From Halonotius pteroides (GTDB lineage Archaea; Halobacteriota; Halobacteria; Halobacteriales; Haloferacaceae): a stretch of 46,597 bases of DNA. The stretch is from assembly GCF_003605635.1 (NCBI RefSeq), contig NZ_QMDW01000019.1:1-46597 (forward strand), given 5' to 3'. A program made the position numbers and the translations under genes. Below the pieces are notes generated by a model, which searched no databases, had not been told where the DNA came from, and saw nothing but the letters and a program-made list of their open reading frames with translations. Shown in pieces: positions 1 to 9,504 of the stretch; position 1 is the stretch's first letter, and each line of letters begins with the position of its first letter.

Positions 1-371
1 TCGTCCGTCGGTCTGACGGACGAGTTCGATTCATCGTCTGCAAGGATCTACAGGAGGCCGACGAAGAAATCGCAGCCTACGGCGATGGCAGTGTGATTCT
101 CTGTACGGATGGCTATACGATCTACGAAGATATCGAGGAAAAGGAGGGGGTGAACGGCCATCTGGCCGTCACCCACTCCGATACCTACGTCATCGGTGAC
201 GCTCACACGAACACCTGTGAGAACCGGCATAGCTTCCTTCGCCAGTGGCTGGCGAATTTCAGAGGCGTCTCGAAGCATCATCTGCAGAAATATCTCAACT
301 TCCTTGCACTGAAGCTCAATTCACCCGAAGATTGGTTCGAGAAACTCCTATGTTACAATGTATCGGGATGA
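1..371 (+). CDS. IS1595-family (ISH4/ISXO2-like) transposase, C-terminal part
   Basis: This is the C-terminal end of a DDE-type transposase; the reading frame is open from base 3, so the N-terminus lies outside the window. The visible motifs DGYTIYEDI, HSDTYVIGDAHTNT and CENRHSFLRQWL, followed by FRGVSKHHLQKYLNF, are typical of haloarchaeal IS1595-type transposases. The stop is at 369-371. I see no clear terminal inverted repeat between the stop and the next gene. About 120 codons are present, roughly 40% of a usual member. Family assignment is from recall of motifs, not a search. Confidence 0.85.
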   Translation, partial: VRRSDGRVRFIVCKDLQEADEEIAAYGDGSVILCTDGYTIYEDIEEKEGVNGHLAVTHSDTYVIGDAHTNTCENRHSFLRQWLANFRGVSKHHLQKYLNFLALKLNSPEDWFEKLLCYNVSG

Positions 372-411
372 GCGTTGATACTACACGCGGTAGTTACTGA
401 ACGGCAGTCGG

Positions 412-2073
412 CTACAGCGATCGCCGAGAACCAGAGATAACGCCCAACACCCCGACGACTACACCGACCCCGATCGACGGAAGCCCGGCCTCCGGTGGCA
501 TCCAACCGGCGACCCAGAGCAGGCCGGCGGTAATGATGACCACCGCACCACCGGCTGAGGGAGCGACTCGCATAGCACCGCTGCCGAGAACAACGACTGC
601 GAAGATCGACAGCACTGCACGCACCACCTCCTCTCGGCGTTCCTGACGTGTTGGATTCTGGATGGCCTGCTGGCCGCTGATCGTCGCATCGTTCGTGTTC
701 GTCGCCTCGTAGTCGGCGTTCCAGTTCGAGCTGGTGGTGTCGTCTGGCACCGGTACATCCGCGGTCACGTTTTGCCCGTAGGAGCCATTTAAGACTGTAT
801 TCGACGCATTGCCCGCTTCCGAGAGCGTCAGCTCAGCGGCACGCACATTCGAGAGGTTGACCGCGAGTTGGTCGCCGCCCTCGGGGCGACGGTACGCCGT
901 CGAGATGTTGATGCCGGCGATCGATTCGGTCGTGGTGTATTCGACCGGATCGATCGGCAGCGCGGTCGGTTCGCTCCGGCGAGGCGTGACAGTGGTGACA
1001 TGGGTTTGCTGGGCGGTCGGATCGACGATCACCACGCGATACTGCTGGTTGCGCTTGAGTGCGGTCTGAAACCCATCGTCGCCGAGGATATCGCCGGCGA
1101 CGGTCTGATACTGGGTGCCGGCGGCTGTTGGCACGGGCCGCTGAAGACGGAGTTCGGATCGTTCCGCACCGAATCGGCCAGTTTGATCAGCCAGCTGTAG
1201 CCGTGGAGTGACGGCTGCCACCGACTCGTCGGCTGGCAGCAGATACGCCGGCTGTTGGTCGATCCGGGCAGGCAGCCGAACGCGGCGGTCGTAGTAGCCG
1301 CCATCCGACGTGAGTTCAGCAGCAAACCGTGTGTTGGCCGGGAGGCCGGTCATGTTGATCGTTCCATCACGCGTCGTCTGCCGGGTGATCGGCTCGCCGG
1401 AATCGACAGGTGTGAGCGCCACAGCGGTCTCACTGCCGTCGATCAATGAGCCGTCAGTGACATCCCGGATCGATAGCTCAGAGGGGAGCTCAGCCACGCG
1501 AATCGTCTGTTGGCCGCTCGGAAGATCCTGAAACGTCGCTGTCCCACCCGGGTTCGGGGCGGCGTCGGTGGCGACAACCCGGTCGTCAACGACGGCGGCA
1601 ACGCTGTTGTTGGACGAGACGCCGTTGACCGAGACGGTAACCGGCTCGGGAGCCCGGTAGCTGAAATCAGGGCGGTCGTCGGTCAGATCAACCCCGGAGG
1701 TCGTGAACTGGTCGAACTGACCATCCAGCGTGACCGGGGCCATGTCGCTTCGATTGACGGTGACGGGGTTGCGTGTAGCGTCGACCGATTCGATACCGAC
1801 CTGTGTGGTGTCGAAGGCATCGTCGCTGACGGTGGCCGATGCCGGGCCGCCACTGCTGAGTTCGAGGGGGCCGCTCGTCCAAGAGTCGTTGCCGACGGCC
1901 GGTTTCGACTCGACGGCCTTGCTTTCGGTGACCGTGACCGCAAAGCCAGTCTCGGTCTCATAGGTGAGGTCGCTGACGGCCGTGTTTGTAATAACGGAGT
2001 ATGAGATCACAGAAACCGGAATCGCCAGTAGCGCGACGGCGATCACAACGACCAACAGTTCATCCCGATTCAT
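412..2073 (-). CDS. Membrane-anchored surface protein, function unknown
   Basis: A protein of about 553 aa. I chose the ATG at 2073 (MNRDELLVVVIAV) because a hydrophobic segment of about 20 residues follows at once, acting as signal or anchor; an in-frame start at 2124 would add 17 basic residues before it. The next 430 residues are an acidic, Thr/Ser/Val-rich extracellular-looking region with beta-type sequence and repeated short V-x-V stretches. The C-terminal 80 residues hold two to three hydrophobic segments (LSIFAVVVLGSG, GAVVIITAGLLWVAGW, IGVGVVVGVLGVI) and a basic tail SGSRRSL. The topology suggests a large outward-facing domain held between membrane segments. I recognise no enzyme motif. 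It is transcribed toward the transposase fragment. Confidence 0.8.
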   Translation of the reverse strand: MNRDELLVVVIAVALLAIPVSVISYSVITNTAVSDLTYETETGFAVTVTESKAVESKPAVGNDSWTSGPLELSSGGPASATVSDDAFDTTQVGIESVDATRNPVTVNRSDMAPVTLDGQFDQFTTSGVDLTDDRPDFSYRAPEPVTVSVNGVSSNNSVAAVVDDRVVATDAAPNPGGTATFQDLPSGQQTIRVAELPSELSIRDVTDGSLIDGSETAVALTPVDSGEPITRQTTRDGTINMTGLPANTRFAAELTSDGGYYDRRVRLPARIDQQPAYLLPADESVAAVTPRLQLADQTGRFGAERSELRLQRPVPTAAGTQYQTVAGDILGDDGFQTALKRNQQYRVVIVDPTAQQTHVTTVTPRRSEPTALPIDPVEYTTTESIAGINISTAYRRPEGGDQLAVNLSNVRAAELTLSEAGNASNTVLNGSYGQNVTADVPVPDDTTSSNWNADYEATNTNDATISGQQAIQNPTRQERREEVVRAVLSIFAVVVLGSGAMRVAPSAGGAVVIITAGLLWVAGWMPPEAGLPSIGVGVVVGVLGVISGSRRSL

Positions 2074-2272
2074 TAATTGAAACTGACAATAGTGGCGGAT
2101 GGGTTGCCGTCGAGCTGTACACACACCAATAGCTTGCGAACGCGGTTAACACCGTCTATTAGCCTGCTAACGTGTGAATTGGCTGTCTTTTTTCATCCGT
2201 TGTATCCCAAACAGCCCGAACGAATGGTATAATTCACGCAACGCCACCGACTACTCAATAATTTGTCAAAAA

Positions 2273-2294
2273 TAGTCCCGGGCGGATTCGAACC
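2273..2294 (-). repeat. tRNA-Gln 3'-end copy A (att-like)
   Basis: The 22 bases here are identical to the 3' end of tRNA-Gln, from the T-loop to the discriminator base. Identity stops at the 5' side of the T-arm. This is the usual size and place of an integrase attachment site left by an element that inserted into a tRNA gene. Confidence 0.8.
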
Positions 2295-2366
2295 ACGGTC
2301 GCAGCAAAGCTGCTCCCTGTTCCAAATCCACGTCGGGAGATGACCGCTCGCTATCGCTCGCAGAAG

Positions 2367-2390
2367 TAGTCCCGGGCGGATTCGAACCGC
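2367..2390 (-). repeat. tRNA-Gln 3'-end copy B (att-like)
   Basis: This is a second copy of 24 bases of the tRNA-Gln 3' end, 94 bp from copy A and 97 bp from the intact gene. Read on the minus strand, copies A and B are both preceded, about 30-40 bases earlier, by GTGGATTTG. The two spacer blocks therefore share an origin, perhaps the end of an integrase gene. Confidence 0.8.
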
Positions 2391-2463
2391 GAGGACTCGC
2401 TACGTTCGCCCTCTGGGTATCAAATCCACTGTAAGTATTCGTTCTCATTTCGTTCGAACAGAA

Positions 2464-2536
2464 TAGTCCCGGGCGGATTCGAACCGCCGTCATAGGCTCC
2501 AAAGGCCCACATGATTGGCCACTACACCACGGGACT
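2464..2536 (-). tRNA. tRNA-Gln (anticodon TTG)
   Basis: This is a complete cloverleaf on the minus strand. The 7-bp acceptor stem is AGTCCCG/CGGGACT, the anticodon loop is CTTTGGA with anticodon TTG (plus-strand bases 2500-2502), and the T-arm is GGCGG-TTCGAAT-CCGCC. The discriminator base is A. No intron is seen and CCA is not encoded. Two partial copies of its 3' end lie just downstream. Confidence 0.95.
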
Positions 2537-2643
2537 GCATTAGGATATCAAACCGGCGATTACATTAGTCCTTCCTTTTCGTGACACCCCGGTAGGACGG
2601 CGACGCCCACCAGCGATATACGCCATCGGTGTCAGAGACCAGC

Positions 2644-2934
2644 ATGGGACTGCAACGCGTCGGGGTACTTTGTGTCGCCCTTGGGCTCGCAGTGGCGGTG
2701 CTGACGGCCGTACTCGTCGGCCCGGCTGCCGGCGGGACTGAGGCGGCCTGCTTCGACCACAACCCAAGCTACGCGCTGGAGGGGGTCGATGTCGACTCGC
2801 TAACTATCAGCTACACCGACGGCTGCAACGATTTTACCCTCCAACCATTCATTACCGGCGGCGTCGGGCTGACCGGGGTTGGAGCCCTCGTTGGCCTACT
2901 CGGGATCGGGCGGGCACGTGTCAACAGATCGTAG
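2644..2934 (+). CDS. Small two-helix membrane protein, unknown
   Basis: A protein of 96 aa from the ATG at 2644; a GTG at 2629 would add five residues. The first 32 residues form a hydrophobic helix (LCVALGLAVAVLTAVLVGPAAGG). A polar loop of about 40 residues follows with two Cys (AACFDH and DGCNDF) that could form an outward disulfide. A second helix (GGVGLTGVGALVGLLGIG) and a basic tail RARVNRS close it. Both helices and a hairpin topology are clear; the function is not. It is divergent from tRNA-Gln and ends about 80 bp before sucC. Confidence 0.65.
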   Translation: MGLQRVGVLCVALGLAVAVLTAVLVGPAAGGTEAACFDHNPSYALEGVDVDSLTISYTDGCNDFTLQPFITGGVGLTGVGALVGLLGIGRARVNRS

Positions 2935-2976
2935 CTGTCGAGGTTCAAGCTGTCACCCAAGTCGGCCGAAAGGGGC

Positions 2977-2986
2977 GGATTTAAGC
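2977..2986 (+). promoter_or_regulatory. TATA-like box of sucC
   Basis: GATTTAAGCG lies about 30 bp before the sucC ATG at 3012. At the usual archaeal spacing this would give a transcript with almost no leader. Confidence 0.5.
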
Positions 2987-3011
2987 GTCAGTCCGTCTCG
3001 CGTACACACGT

Positions 3012-4157
3012 ATGCGACTGCATGAGTATCAGGCGAAGGACATCTTCGGGGAGGCCGGGATTCCGGTGCCGGAGTCCCAACTCGCAGACAGCGTCGAGGG
3101 CGTCCTCGATGCGGTGTCCACGATCGGCTACCCAGCAGCGATCAAAGCGCAGGTACACGTCGGCGGCCGCGGGAAGGCCGGCGGGATCAAGATCGCCACC
3201 AGCGAGGAGGAAGCACGCGACGCCGCTGAGTCAATCCTCGGAATGGATCTCAAAGGCTACACCGTCGACCGCGTCCTCGTCGAGCAGGGCGTCGACTTCG
3301 TTGACGAGTACTACGTCGGCGTGACGATGGATCGCGGTGCGGGCGAACCCGTCGCCATGGTCTCGACGAAAGGCGGCGTCGACATCGAGGCCGTCGCCGA
3401 GGATGACCCAGAGGCCATCGCCCGAGAGCACATCGACCCCGCCTTCGGCCTCCAGCCGTATCAGGCCCGCAAAGTCGTCTACGACGCCGGCGTCCCCGCC
3501 GAGTACGCCCGTGACGTGTCGTCGATTCTCTCTGCGCTCTACGAGCTCTATGAGGCCAACGACGCCAGCGACATCGAGATCAACCCCGTCATGATCACAG
3601 GCGACGACGACGTGATCGCCGCCGACGCGGTCATGAACATCGACGAGGACGCCCTCTTTCGGCAGCCCGATCTCGCCGACATGGAGGAGGACGCCTCCCA
3701 GAACGACCTCGAACGCAAGGCCGGCGAGTACGGCTTTGACTATGTTCGCCTCTCCGGCAATACGGGCATCATCGGCAACGGCGCGGGCCTCGTGATGGCA
3801 ACGCTCGATCTCGTCGACTACTACGGCGGCACGCCCGCGAACTTCCTCGATGTTGGCGGCGGCGCGAAAGCCGATCGCATCGGCAACGCCCTCGATATGG
3901 TCTTTGCCGACGAGAACGTCGAGAGCGTCGTGTTCAACATCTTCGGCGGGATTACCCGCGGCGACGAGGTCGCGAAGGGGATCAACGAAGCCCTCGAAGA
4001 TTTCGAGGAGATCCCGAAACCGGTCGTCGTCCGACTGGCTGGCACCAACGCCGAGGAGGGGATGGAAATCCTGAACACTGACCTTGTGCAGGTCGAAGCG
4101 ACACTTGAGGACGCCGTCCAACGCGCCGTTGCCAACGCCGAGGAGGTGGCTCAATGA
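3012..4157 (+). CDS. sucC: Succinate-CoA ligase (ADP-forming), beta subunit
   Basis: This is the ATP-grasp subunit of succinyl-CoA synthetase, which makes ATP from ADP in the citric acid cycle while releasing succinate and CoA. At 381 aa it has the standard length. The N-terminal [12 protein letters not shown] is typical. The ATP-grasp fold spans about residues 1-235, with [15 protein letters not shown] as the nucleotide-binding part and EINPVMI near residue 195. The CoA-ligase domain covers residues 240-375, with [12 protein letters not shown] and [15 protein letters not shown]. The stop overlaps the sucD ATG by four bases, so the two subunits are probably made in a coupled way. Confidence 0.97.
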   Translation: MRLHEYQAKDIFGEAGIPVPESQLADSVEGVLDAVSTIGYPAAIKAQVHVGGRGKAGGIKIATSEEEARDAAESILGMDLKGYTVDRVLVEQGVDFVDEYYVGVTMDRGAGEPVAMVSTKGGVDIEAVAEDDPEAIAREHIDPAFGLQPYQARKVVYDAGVPAEYARDVSSILSALYELYEANDASDIEINPVMITGDDDVIAADAVMNIDEDALFRQPDLADMEEDASQNDLERKAGEYGFDYVRLSGNTGIIGNGAGLVMATLDLVDYYGGTPANFLDVGGGAKADRIGNALDMVFADENVESVVFNIFGGITRGDEVAKGINEALEDFEEIPKPVVVRLAGTNAEEGMEILNTDLVQVEATLEDAVQRAVANAEEVAQ

Positions 4158-5023
4158 GCGTCTTCGTTGACGAGGACACCCGCGTCGTCGTACAGGGAAT
4201 CACCGGCGGCGAAGGGGAGTTCCACACCGAGCAGATGCTGGCGTACGGCACCAACGTCGTCGCCGGCGCGGTGCCGGGCAAAGGCGGCCAGGAGGTCGCC
4301 GGCGTTCCGGTCTACGACACCGTCGACGAGGCCGTCGACGCCGAGGACGCCACCGCCTCGGTCGTCTTCGTCCCGCCGGCGTTCGCCGGCGACGCGGTCT
4401 TCGAAGCCCTCGACACCAACCTCGATCTCGTCGTCGCCATCACCGAAGGGGTTCCGACCCAGGACATGGCGACGGTGAACAAGCGACTCTCCGAGGTCGA
4501 CACGAACCTGATCGGCCCGAACTGCCCGGGGATCATCACGCCGGGCGAAGCCAAACTCGGTATCCTGCCAGGCAACATCTTTGAGGCCGGCAACGTCGGG
4601 CTCGTCTCCCGCTCGGGGACGCTGACCTACCAAGTTGTCTCGAATCTGACCGACCGCGGCATCGGCCAGACAACGGCGATCGGCATCGGCGGCGACCCGA
4701 TTATCGGCACCTCCTTCATCGACGCGCTGGAGGCCTTCGAGGCCGATCCCGAGACCGACGCCATCGCCATGTGCGGGGAGATCGGCGGCGAGGACGAGGA
4801 GCAGGCCGCGAAATACATCGCCGAGAACATGGACACACCGGTCGCGGGCTTCATCGCTGGCCGCACCGCGCCGCCGGGCAAGCGGATGGGCCACGCGGGC
4901 GCGATCGTGTCGGGTTCCGGTACCGGTACCGCCGACTCGAAGATCACCGCGCTCAACGACGCCGGCGTCCCGGTCGCCGACACGCCGGGCGAAGTTGCCG
5001 AAGCGATCGACGACTTCCTGTAG
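4154..5023 (+). CDS. sucD: Succinate-CoA ligase (ADP-forming), alpha subunit
   Basis: Partner of SucC and of standard length (289 aa). The N-terminal CoA-binding Rossmann fold holds [30 protein letters not shown] is conserved. The active-site histidine that carries phosphate lies in [16 protein letters not shown], near residue 246. Cysteine and glutamate contacts of the family are in place (AMCGEIGG). The start ATG sits inside the last codons of sucC (ATGA overlap). Confidence 0.97.
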   Translation: MSVFVDEDTRVVVQGITGGEGEFHTEQMLAYGTNVVAGAVPGKGGQEVAGVPVYDTVDEAVDAEDATASVVFVPPAFAGDAVFEALDTNLDLVVAITEGVPTQDMATVNKRLSEVDTNLIGPNCPGIITPGEAKLGILPGNIFEAGNVGLVSRSGTLTYQVVSNLTDRGIGQTTAIGIGGDPIIGTSFIDALEAFEADPETDAIAMCGEIGGEDEEQAAKYIAENMDTPVAGFIAGRTAPPGKRMGHAGAIVSGSGTGTADSKITALNDAGVPVADTPGEVAEAIDDFL

Positions 5024-5165
5024 CCGGGGCTGTCGGCGGTTGTATTTTCTGCGACGCGCTATTCGGTAGCCGAGTGGATAGCAGCGTACGACCGCGGTCT
5101 GCTGGCGAATACCTGTCACTGAACATAAGATAGTATAATGAACAGTCAGTTGTAACGATATACAT

Positions 5166-5678
5166 ATGACAGACGCTTCGCCCCCGGATGACACCGGTGA
5201 GAGAAACCCAGTAGCGATCGCCTTCGGCGAGGGCGGCGTCCCGGATGACTGCCAGGTCGCCAGCAACCGGGTTCGCTGTTCGCCGCTGTCCCACCACGCT
5301 GGGCTGTTGCCGATCAAGACTGGCCTTGAGATCGGCAAAACGTTCGATCATGACGGACGCCAAGGCGGTGGGATGATGACCGCCAAGCAGATCATTCAAC
5401 CGGCCTACCAGCTCAAAACTGAGTTTGGCGACCGGGTGATCGGCGGGTTCTTCGCCGACGTGATGACTCCGGATCACGATGCGTACCCGATGACCGTGTA
5501 CTATGGGTTCCGGCTGAAAACGGTTCGCGATGGGTTCAGGTTCAACAGTTCGGTCAGCCAGCAGATAGAGTCCCACTTCGAGAACGCGGCTGTCGTCAAC
5601 ACCGGGGCAACCGAACTAACCGTTTTGACCACCACCGATCCGTTCCCGCATCAACTGGTTGCATCGCTGCGTGGCTAA
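5166..5678 (+). CDS. Haloarchaeal protein of unknown function
   Basis: A soluble protein of 170 aa. The ATG is preceded by an AT-rich stretch with a TATA-like box around 5130-5140, which suggests a nearly leaderless message. The sequence opens with a short acidic tail, followed by a well-structured region containing CSPLSHHAGLLPIKTGLEIGKTF and GGGMMTAKQII. No signal peptide, membrane helix or known catalytic motif is visible. The codon use and acid content match its neighbours. It stands alone between sucD and the helicase gene. Confidence 0.75.
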   Translation: MTDASPPDDTGERNPVAIAFGEGGVPDDCQVASNRVRCSPLSHHAGLLPIKTGLEIGKTFDHDGRQGGGMMTAKQIIQPAYQLKTEFGDRVIGGFFADVMTPDHDAYPMTVYYGFRLKTVRDGFRFNSSVSQQIESHFENAAVVNTGATELTVLTTTDPFPHQLVASLRG

Positions 5679-5722
5679 GCGGGGAACAAGGGTCTAAACC
5701 TGATCACCACCCAACCACGGAT

Positions 5723-8230
5723 GTGACCAGCGAGTCAGATCGAAACTGGGAGCCGTATTTCGGCTTCTCCTCGCCGTACGAAAACCAAGCCGACGCCATC
5801 GAGCAGGCCATCGAGACCGTCGGCGACCGTGGCTATCTCGCCATGGAAGGCCCCTGTGGCACCGGGAAGACGATGGCGGCGTTGACCGCGGCGGCAACCC
5901 TGTTGCGAGAAACCGACAGCTTCGATAACATCTTCGTCGCTACACCGGTCAAACAGCAGCGCCAGCAGTTCATCGACGACCTACGAACCATCAACCGCGG
6001 GATCGAGGAGCCACTCGCCGGCGTTGCCCTTGTCGGCAAAACCGATCTCTGCCCATACGGCCGCGAAGACCTGTTCCCGGACGACGCGAGCGTCCACGAT
6101 CGGTGTGAGGAGCTCCGAGAGTCGACAGCTGACCTCATTCGCGACGACGACAATGACGGCGCGGGCGAGACGACAACGCAGTCCTCGATCGCCTCACAAC
6201 TGCTGGGCAGCGTTGCCGGCGGGAGCGGCGATGATACTGACGCCCCCAAGCCAGCAGCGCGCCTCACCGCCGGCCGTGAGGATACCGAACAGTGGTGGGA
6301 TACTGAGCGGGCGCTTGAACTCGTTCGGACGGCCCAACAGGATCTTCGCGCGGCCCAACAGTCCGGCGGGGATGTCGACACCACGCCACTGGAAACAGCC
6401 GGCGCGAGCGCGCCGTACGGCACCGCTCAGCCGGCCGCGCCCGAATCGATGACCGACGGGGAGGCGACACCGCTGTACTGCCCGTTCGAGGCCGACTGGT
6501 ACGCCCGCGACAAGGGGTCGCCCGTCGGCTTCGAGCAGGGCGTCGATCACGTGCTGTCGGCCGATAAGTTCCTCCCGGCGTCGGTCGAGGCCGGCACCTG
6601 TCCCCACCGGGCGATGGGCGTGCTGTTGGAACACGCGGATGTCGTCATCGGCAACTACAACCACCTCTTTGATAGTCGCACGCGCAACCTCACCGAGCCG
6701 ATCCTTGATGAGCGCACACTTGTGATTCTCGATGAGGCCCACCGGATCGAGGAGCGCGTCCGCGATCTCGTCAGCGACACGGTTGGGCGGGTGACACTCA
6801 CACAGGCCCAGCGCGATCTCGGCGAACTGCTGGATCGTGCCAGCCAACATCCCGACAACAAGGAACTGATCGAGAAACACCTCGCCGAACACGACGTGCC
6901 CTACGAAGCCGTCGAACAGGCCCAAACATTCTACCGCGAGGCGGTCGCGTGGCTGGACGACCACGTCGACAACGCACTCACCGAACGGTTTGAGGGCTAC
7001 GCCGCCGGCTATCCCGACGATCTGCCGGACGAGCGGGTCGAACTCGAGCTCCGTGATCCGGAAACCGAGGAGCGAGATAGCTTCACCGAGTGGGCTGAAA
7101 CGGCCGGCTACGACGGGGCGTTCTTCCGAACGCTCGGGACGGTCGGGGGTGCGGTCGAAGACGCGCTCAGCCAACTCGGGATCGATCGCGACTGCGTGTG
7201 TACCGCCGTCGGCGCGCGGTTCGGCCAGTGGTGGACGCGGGATCACACCGCCTTTTTCAGAGAGATCACACTGGAGCCGACCGACGCCGACAGAGAGCGT
7301 CTCGACCCCGGGTGGCGAACCGCCTACAACGCCTCGCTGGTGATGTACAACTGTATTCCAGCCGAGCAGGTGGGCGAGATCCTCGATGGGTTCGGCGGGG
7401 GCGTCCTGATGAGCGCGACGCTGGAACCGCTAGATGTATTCGAGGCGGTCAGCGGGCTGTCGTCGGTCGCAGATGGAAGCAGCACGGCCGGCGACAGCAA
7501 CAGCCGACCACCTCGTCACGTTGACCGCCGCAGCTATGATCTCCAGTTCCCCGCCGCCAACCGCGAAAGCTGGATCGTCGACGTGGAACCGTTCACCGCC
7601 CGCAATCGCGGCGACCCGACCGGCCCCGACAACGCGACCCGTGATCGCTACGCGTACGTCGCCCGCGAGATCGCCCGCAGTCACGGGAATATCCTGCTGT
7701 GTTACCCCAACTACGCCGAGGCGAAGTGGGCCGCGGGCCGGCTGCGCGAGGAGATCGACAAACCAGTCTATCTCGATGAATCATCGAGTCACGAGGTGAC
7801 CCACGCGCTCCGCGAGGGGTTTGTCGACGACGATCACGCGGTGTTGGTAACGAGCACGCGCGGCACGCTAACCGAGGGCGTCGACTACGAGGGCGAGGAG
7901 TTACACACCTGTGCGGTCTTTGGGATTCCGCTTGTCAACATCGGCTCGCCGCGCGTGCAAGCGGTACGACACGCCTACGGCGATCGGTTCGGGCGCGACA
8001 ACGCCTTTGACTACGCGCTGACGGTGCCAGCCGTCCGCCAGGTGCGGCAGGCGATCGGCCGGGTGTTGCGCGGACCGGAGGAACACGGCGTGCGGATCCT
8101 TGTCGGCGAGCGGTATCTCCCGGATAAGCCACGGTCGGTCGCGCCGTTTTTTTCCGAACAGGAGCGTACAGAGTTCCGACGGTTGACGCCGGAGTATCTC
8201 GGTGGGCAGTTCGGGCAGTTCTGGGGCTGA
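5723..8230 (+). CDS. Rad3/XPD-type ATP-dependent DNA helicase (DEAD_2) with Fe-S cysteines
   Basis: A superfamily 2 helicase of 835 aa, likely moving 5' to 3' on DNA during repair. Walker A GPCGTGKT is near residues 43-50 and the DEAH box VILDEAHR near 335-342. Four cysteines lie between them (about residues 109, 127, 252 and 293, in DLCPYG, HDRCEEL, LYCPFE and GTCPHRA), placed as in the Fe-S domain of XPD-type helicases. Motif VI is RQAIGRVLRGPEEHG near residue 775. The start is GTG at 5723; an ATG two bases earlier is in another frame and meets TGA at once. A low-complexity acidic insert (residues about 135-230) separates the second and third Cys. No nucleotide-excision neighbour is adjacent. 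Confidence 0.92.
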   Translation: MTSESDRNWEPYFGFSSPYENQADAIEQAIETVGDRGYLAMEGPCGTGKTMAALTAAATLLRETDSFDNIFVATPVKQQRQQFIDDLRTINRGIEEPLAGVALVGKTDLCPYGREDLFPDDASVHDRCEELRESTADLIRDDDNDGAGETTTQSSIASQLLGSVAGGSGDDTDAPKPAARLTAGREDTEQWWDTERALELVRTAQQDLRAAQQSGGDVDTTPLETAGASAPYGTAQPAAPESMTDGEATPLYCPFEADWYARDKGSPVGFEQGVDHVLSADKFLPASVEAGTCPHRAMGVLLEHADVVIGNYNHLFDSRTRNLTEPILDERTLVILDEAHRIEERVRDLVSDTVGRVTLTQAQRDLGELLDRASQHPDNKELIEKHLAEHDVPYEAVEQAQTFYREAVAWLDDHVDNALTERFEGYAAGYPDDLPDERVELELRDPETEERDSFTEWAETAGYDGAFFRTLGTVGGAVEDALSQLGIDRDCVCTAVGARFGQWWTRDHTAFFREITLEPTDADRERLDPGWRTAYNASLVMYNCIPAEQVGEILDGFGGGVLMSATLEPLDVFEAVSGLSSVADGSSTAGDSNSRPPRHVDRRSYDLQFPAANRESWIVDVEPFTARNRGDPTGPDNATRDRYAYVAREIARSHGNILLCYPNYAEAKWAAGRLREEIDKPVYLDESSSHEVTHALREGFVDDDHAVLVTSTRGTLTEGVDYEGEELHTCAVFGIPLVNIGSPRVQAVRHAYGDRFGRDNAFDYALTVPAVRQVRQAIGRVLRGPEEHGVRILVGERYLPDKPRSVAPFFSEQERTEFRRLTPEYLGGQFGQFWG

Positions 8231-8330
8231 CGCTACCTGTGTGGTAGCATAAAACAAGGAGCAGCCGGTGGTTCCGCAGCGACCGTCGCCGTCGATCAGT
8301 GATCGACCCGGTCTGGCGTCGCGCCGCCGC

Positions 8331-8663
8331 TCACGCGCGCAGTTCGTCGAGCGCCGCTTGCAGATCGGCCTTATCCTGGACGCCGACAACGCGGTCGGCG
8401 GCCTCGCCGTTGTGGTAGAACTCGATGGTCGGGACGCTGCGAACCCCCTTCTCGCCAGCCAGTTCCTGTAGCTCGTCGATATCGACCTTCAGGACGGCGG
8501 CGTCGGTTTCGGCGGCCAGCTCTTCGACAGTCGGGGCCAGCATCTTACACGGGCCACACCAGTCGGCGTAGTAGTCGACGAGTGCAACCTCATTATCCGT
8601 AATCAGTTCCTCGAAGTGGTCGTTGTCGGACACGTGGATCGGCTCGGTAGCTGCTTGACTCAT
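8331..8663 (-). CDS. trxA: Thioredoxin
   Basis: A small thiol-disulfide oxidoreductase of 110 aa, starting at the ATG at 8663 (MSQAATEPIHV); a longer in-frame start would add a Cys-rich non-acidic tail and is unlikely. The active site WCGPC is near residue 33, followed by KMLAPTVEELA. The cis-proline region VRSVPTIEFYHNGE is present. It is cytoplasmic, with no signal peptide. It is convergent with the helicase gene. Confidence 0.95.
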   Translation of the reverse strand: MSQAATEPIHVSDNDHFEELITDNEVALVDYYADWCGPCKMLAPTVEELAAETDAAVLKVDIDELQELAGEKGVRSVPTIEFYHNGEAADRVVGVQDKADLQAALDELRA

Positions 8664-8745
8664 ACCATCTTCTTCGGTAGCACTACATATAAGCATGAAG
8701 GGCCGATGTTGACAGCACACACAACCGCACCGCTCGACGGCCTGC

Positions 8746-9411
8746 TCAGGCCTCGACCGTGTATTTCAACACCACGCCGTCGTCCAACTGCTCGATGTCG
8801 TCGAGCGTGAGCACGGGGAACTCCTCGGTGAAGCCGTCGCCGTCGGCCAGCGTCGGCGCGTCCCGACCGCCGATGAGCTGTGAGCCAACAAAGACAGAGA
8901 GTTCGTCCACAAGCCCAGCGTCGAAGGCTGAAAAGATGAGCTCGCCGCCGCCCTCGATCATCAGCCGTTCGATCCCTTCATCGGCGAGGCGGTCGATCCC
9001 GGCGGCGAGATCAACGCGGTCGTCACCGACGACGATGACCTCCGCGCCGGCATCGGCCAGCTTGGTTCGTCGCTCCTCGGATGTCTGTTCGGAGACAAGC
9101 AGGTAGGTCGTCGCCTCGTCGTCAAGAATGCGGGCATCGAGTGGGGTTCGGGCCGTCGAGTCGGCGACGACGCGGGCCGGGTTGCCCGGCCGGCCGTGTC
9201 GCTGTCGCTGCACGCGGCGGTCAGTCACATCGAGCGTGAGATGCGGATCGTCAGCTACCACGGTGCCGACGCCGACTATGACGCCGTCCGCGGCCGCACG
9301 GATTCGGTCGACGCGGTCGAAGTCCTCGGGGCCGCTGATAGCGAGTTGCTCACGGCGATGGGAAGCGAGTTTGCCATCGACGCTCATCGCGGCGTTGACG
9401 ACGACATGCAT
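8746..9411 (-). CDS. arfC: 2,5-diamino-6-(ribosylamino)pyrimidinone 5'-phosphate reductase
   Basis: A RibD C-terminal-type reductase of 221 aa. In archaea the family reduces the ribosyl side chain of the GTP-derived pyrimidine to ribityl with NAD(P)H, in riboflavin and F420 synthesis. Typical motifs are VNAAMSVDGKLAS at the N-terminus, DGVIVGVGTVVADDPHLT near residue 45, and IEGGGELIFSAF near residue 152. No deaminase domain is attached, as expected for the archaeal single-domain form. It is divergent from the glutaredoxin-like gene, sharing a 90-bp promoter region. Confidence 0.9.
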   Translation of the reverse strand: MHVVVNAAMSVDGKLASHRREQLAISGPEDFDRVDRIRAAADGVIVGVGTVVADDPHLTLDVTDRRVQRQRHGRPGNPARVVADSTARTPLDARILDDEATTYLLVSEQTSEERRTKLADAGAEVIVVGDDRVDLAAGIDRLADEGIERLMIEGGGELIFSAFDAGLVDELSVFVGSQLIGGRDAPTLADGDGFTEEFPVLTLDDIEQLDDGVVLKYTVEA

Positions 9412-9504
9412 ACCGGCTATCAGCGCGTGATCGATATCGGGGTTTCGGTCGTGAGGCGTGGCTGCGGCACCAAGCTACTTGCCCGCTGAACCCAAATACG
9501 GGGT

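Larger units (their letters stand above)
2074..2463. other. Intergenic stretch with tRNA-Gln 3'-end copies
   Basis: No convincing gene is present between the surface protein and tRNA-Gln. The left part (2125-2270) is AT-richer and shows nothing recognisable. The right part carries two partial copies of the tRNA-Gln 3' end. An open frame crossing both copies (2266-2502, minus) exists only because the copies are spaced about 95 bp apart, and it runs into the tRNA itself. Confidence 0.6.

Noticed and set aside
2266-2502. A 78-codon frame across the tRNA-Gln copies
   Set aside because: It runs through the tRNA gene and owes its length to the spacing of the repeats.
3231-4154. A 307-codon open frame antisense to sucC
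   Set aside because: Mirror of sucC codon bias; sucC is certain.
6194-7246. A 350-codon open frame antisense to the Rad3-like helicase
   Set aside because: The helicase motifs on the plus strand are clear.
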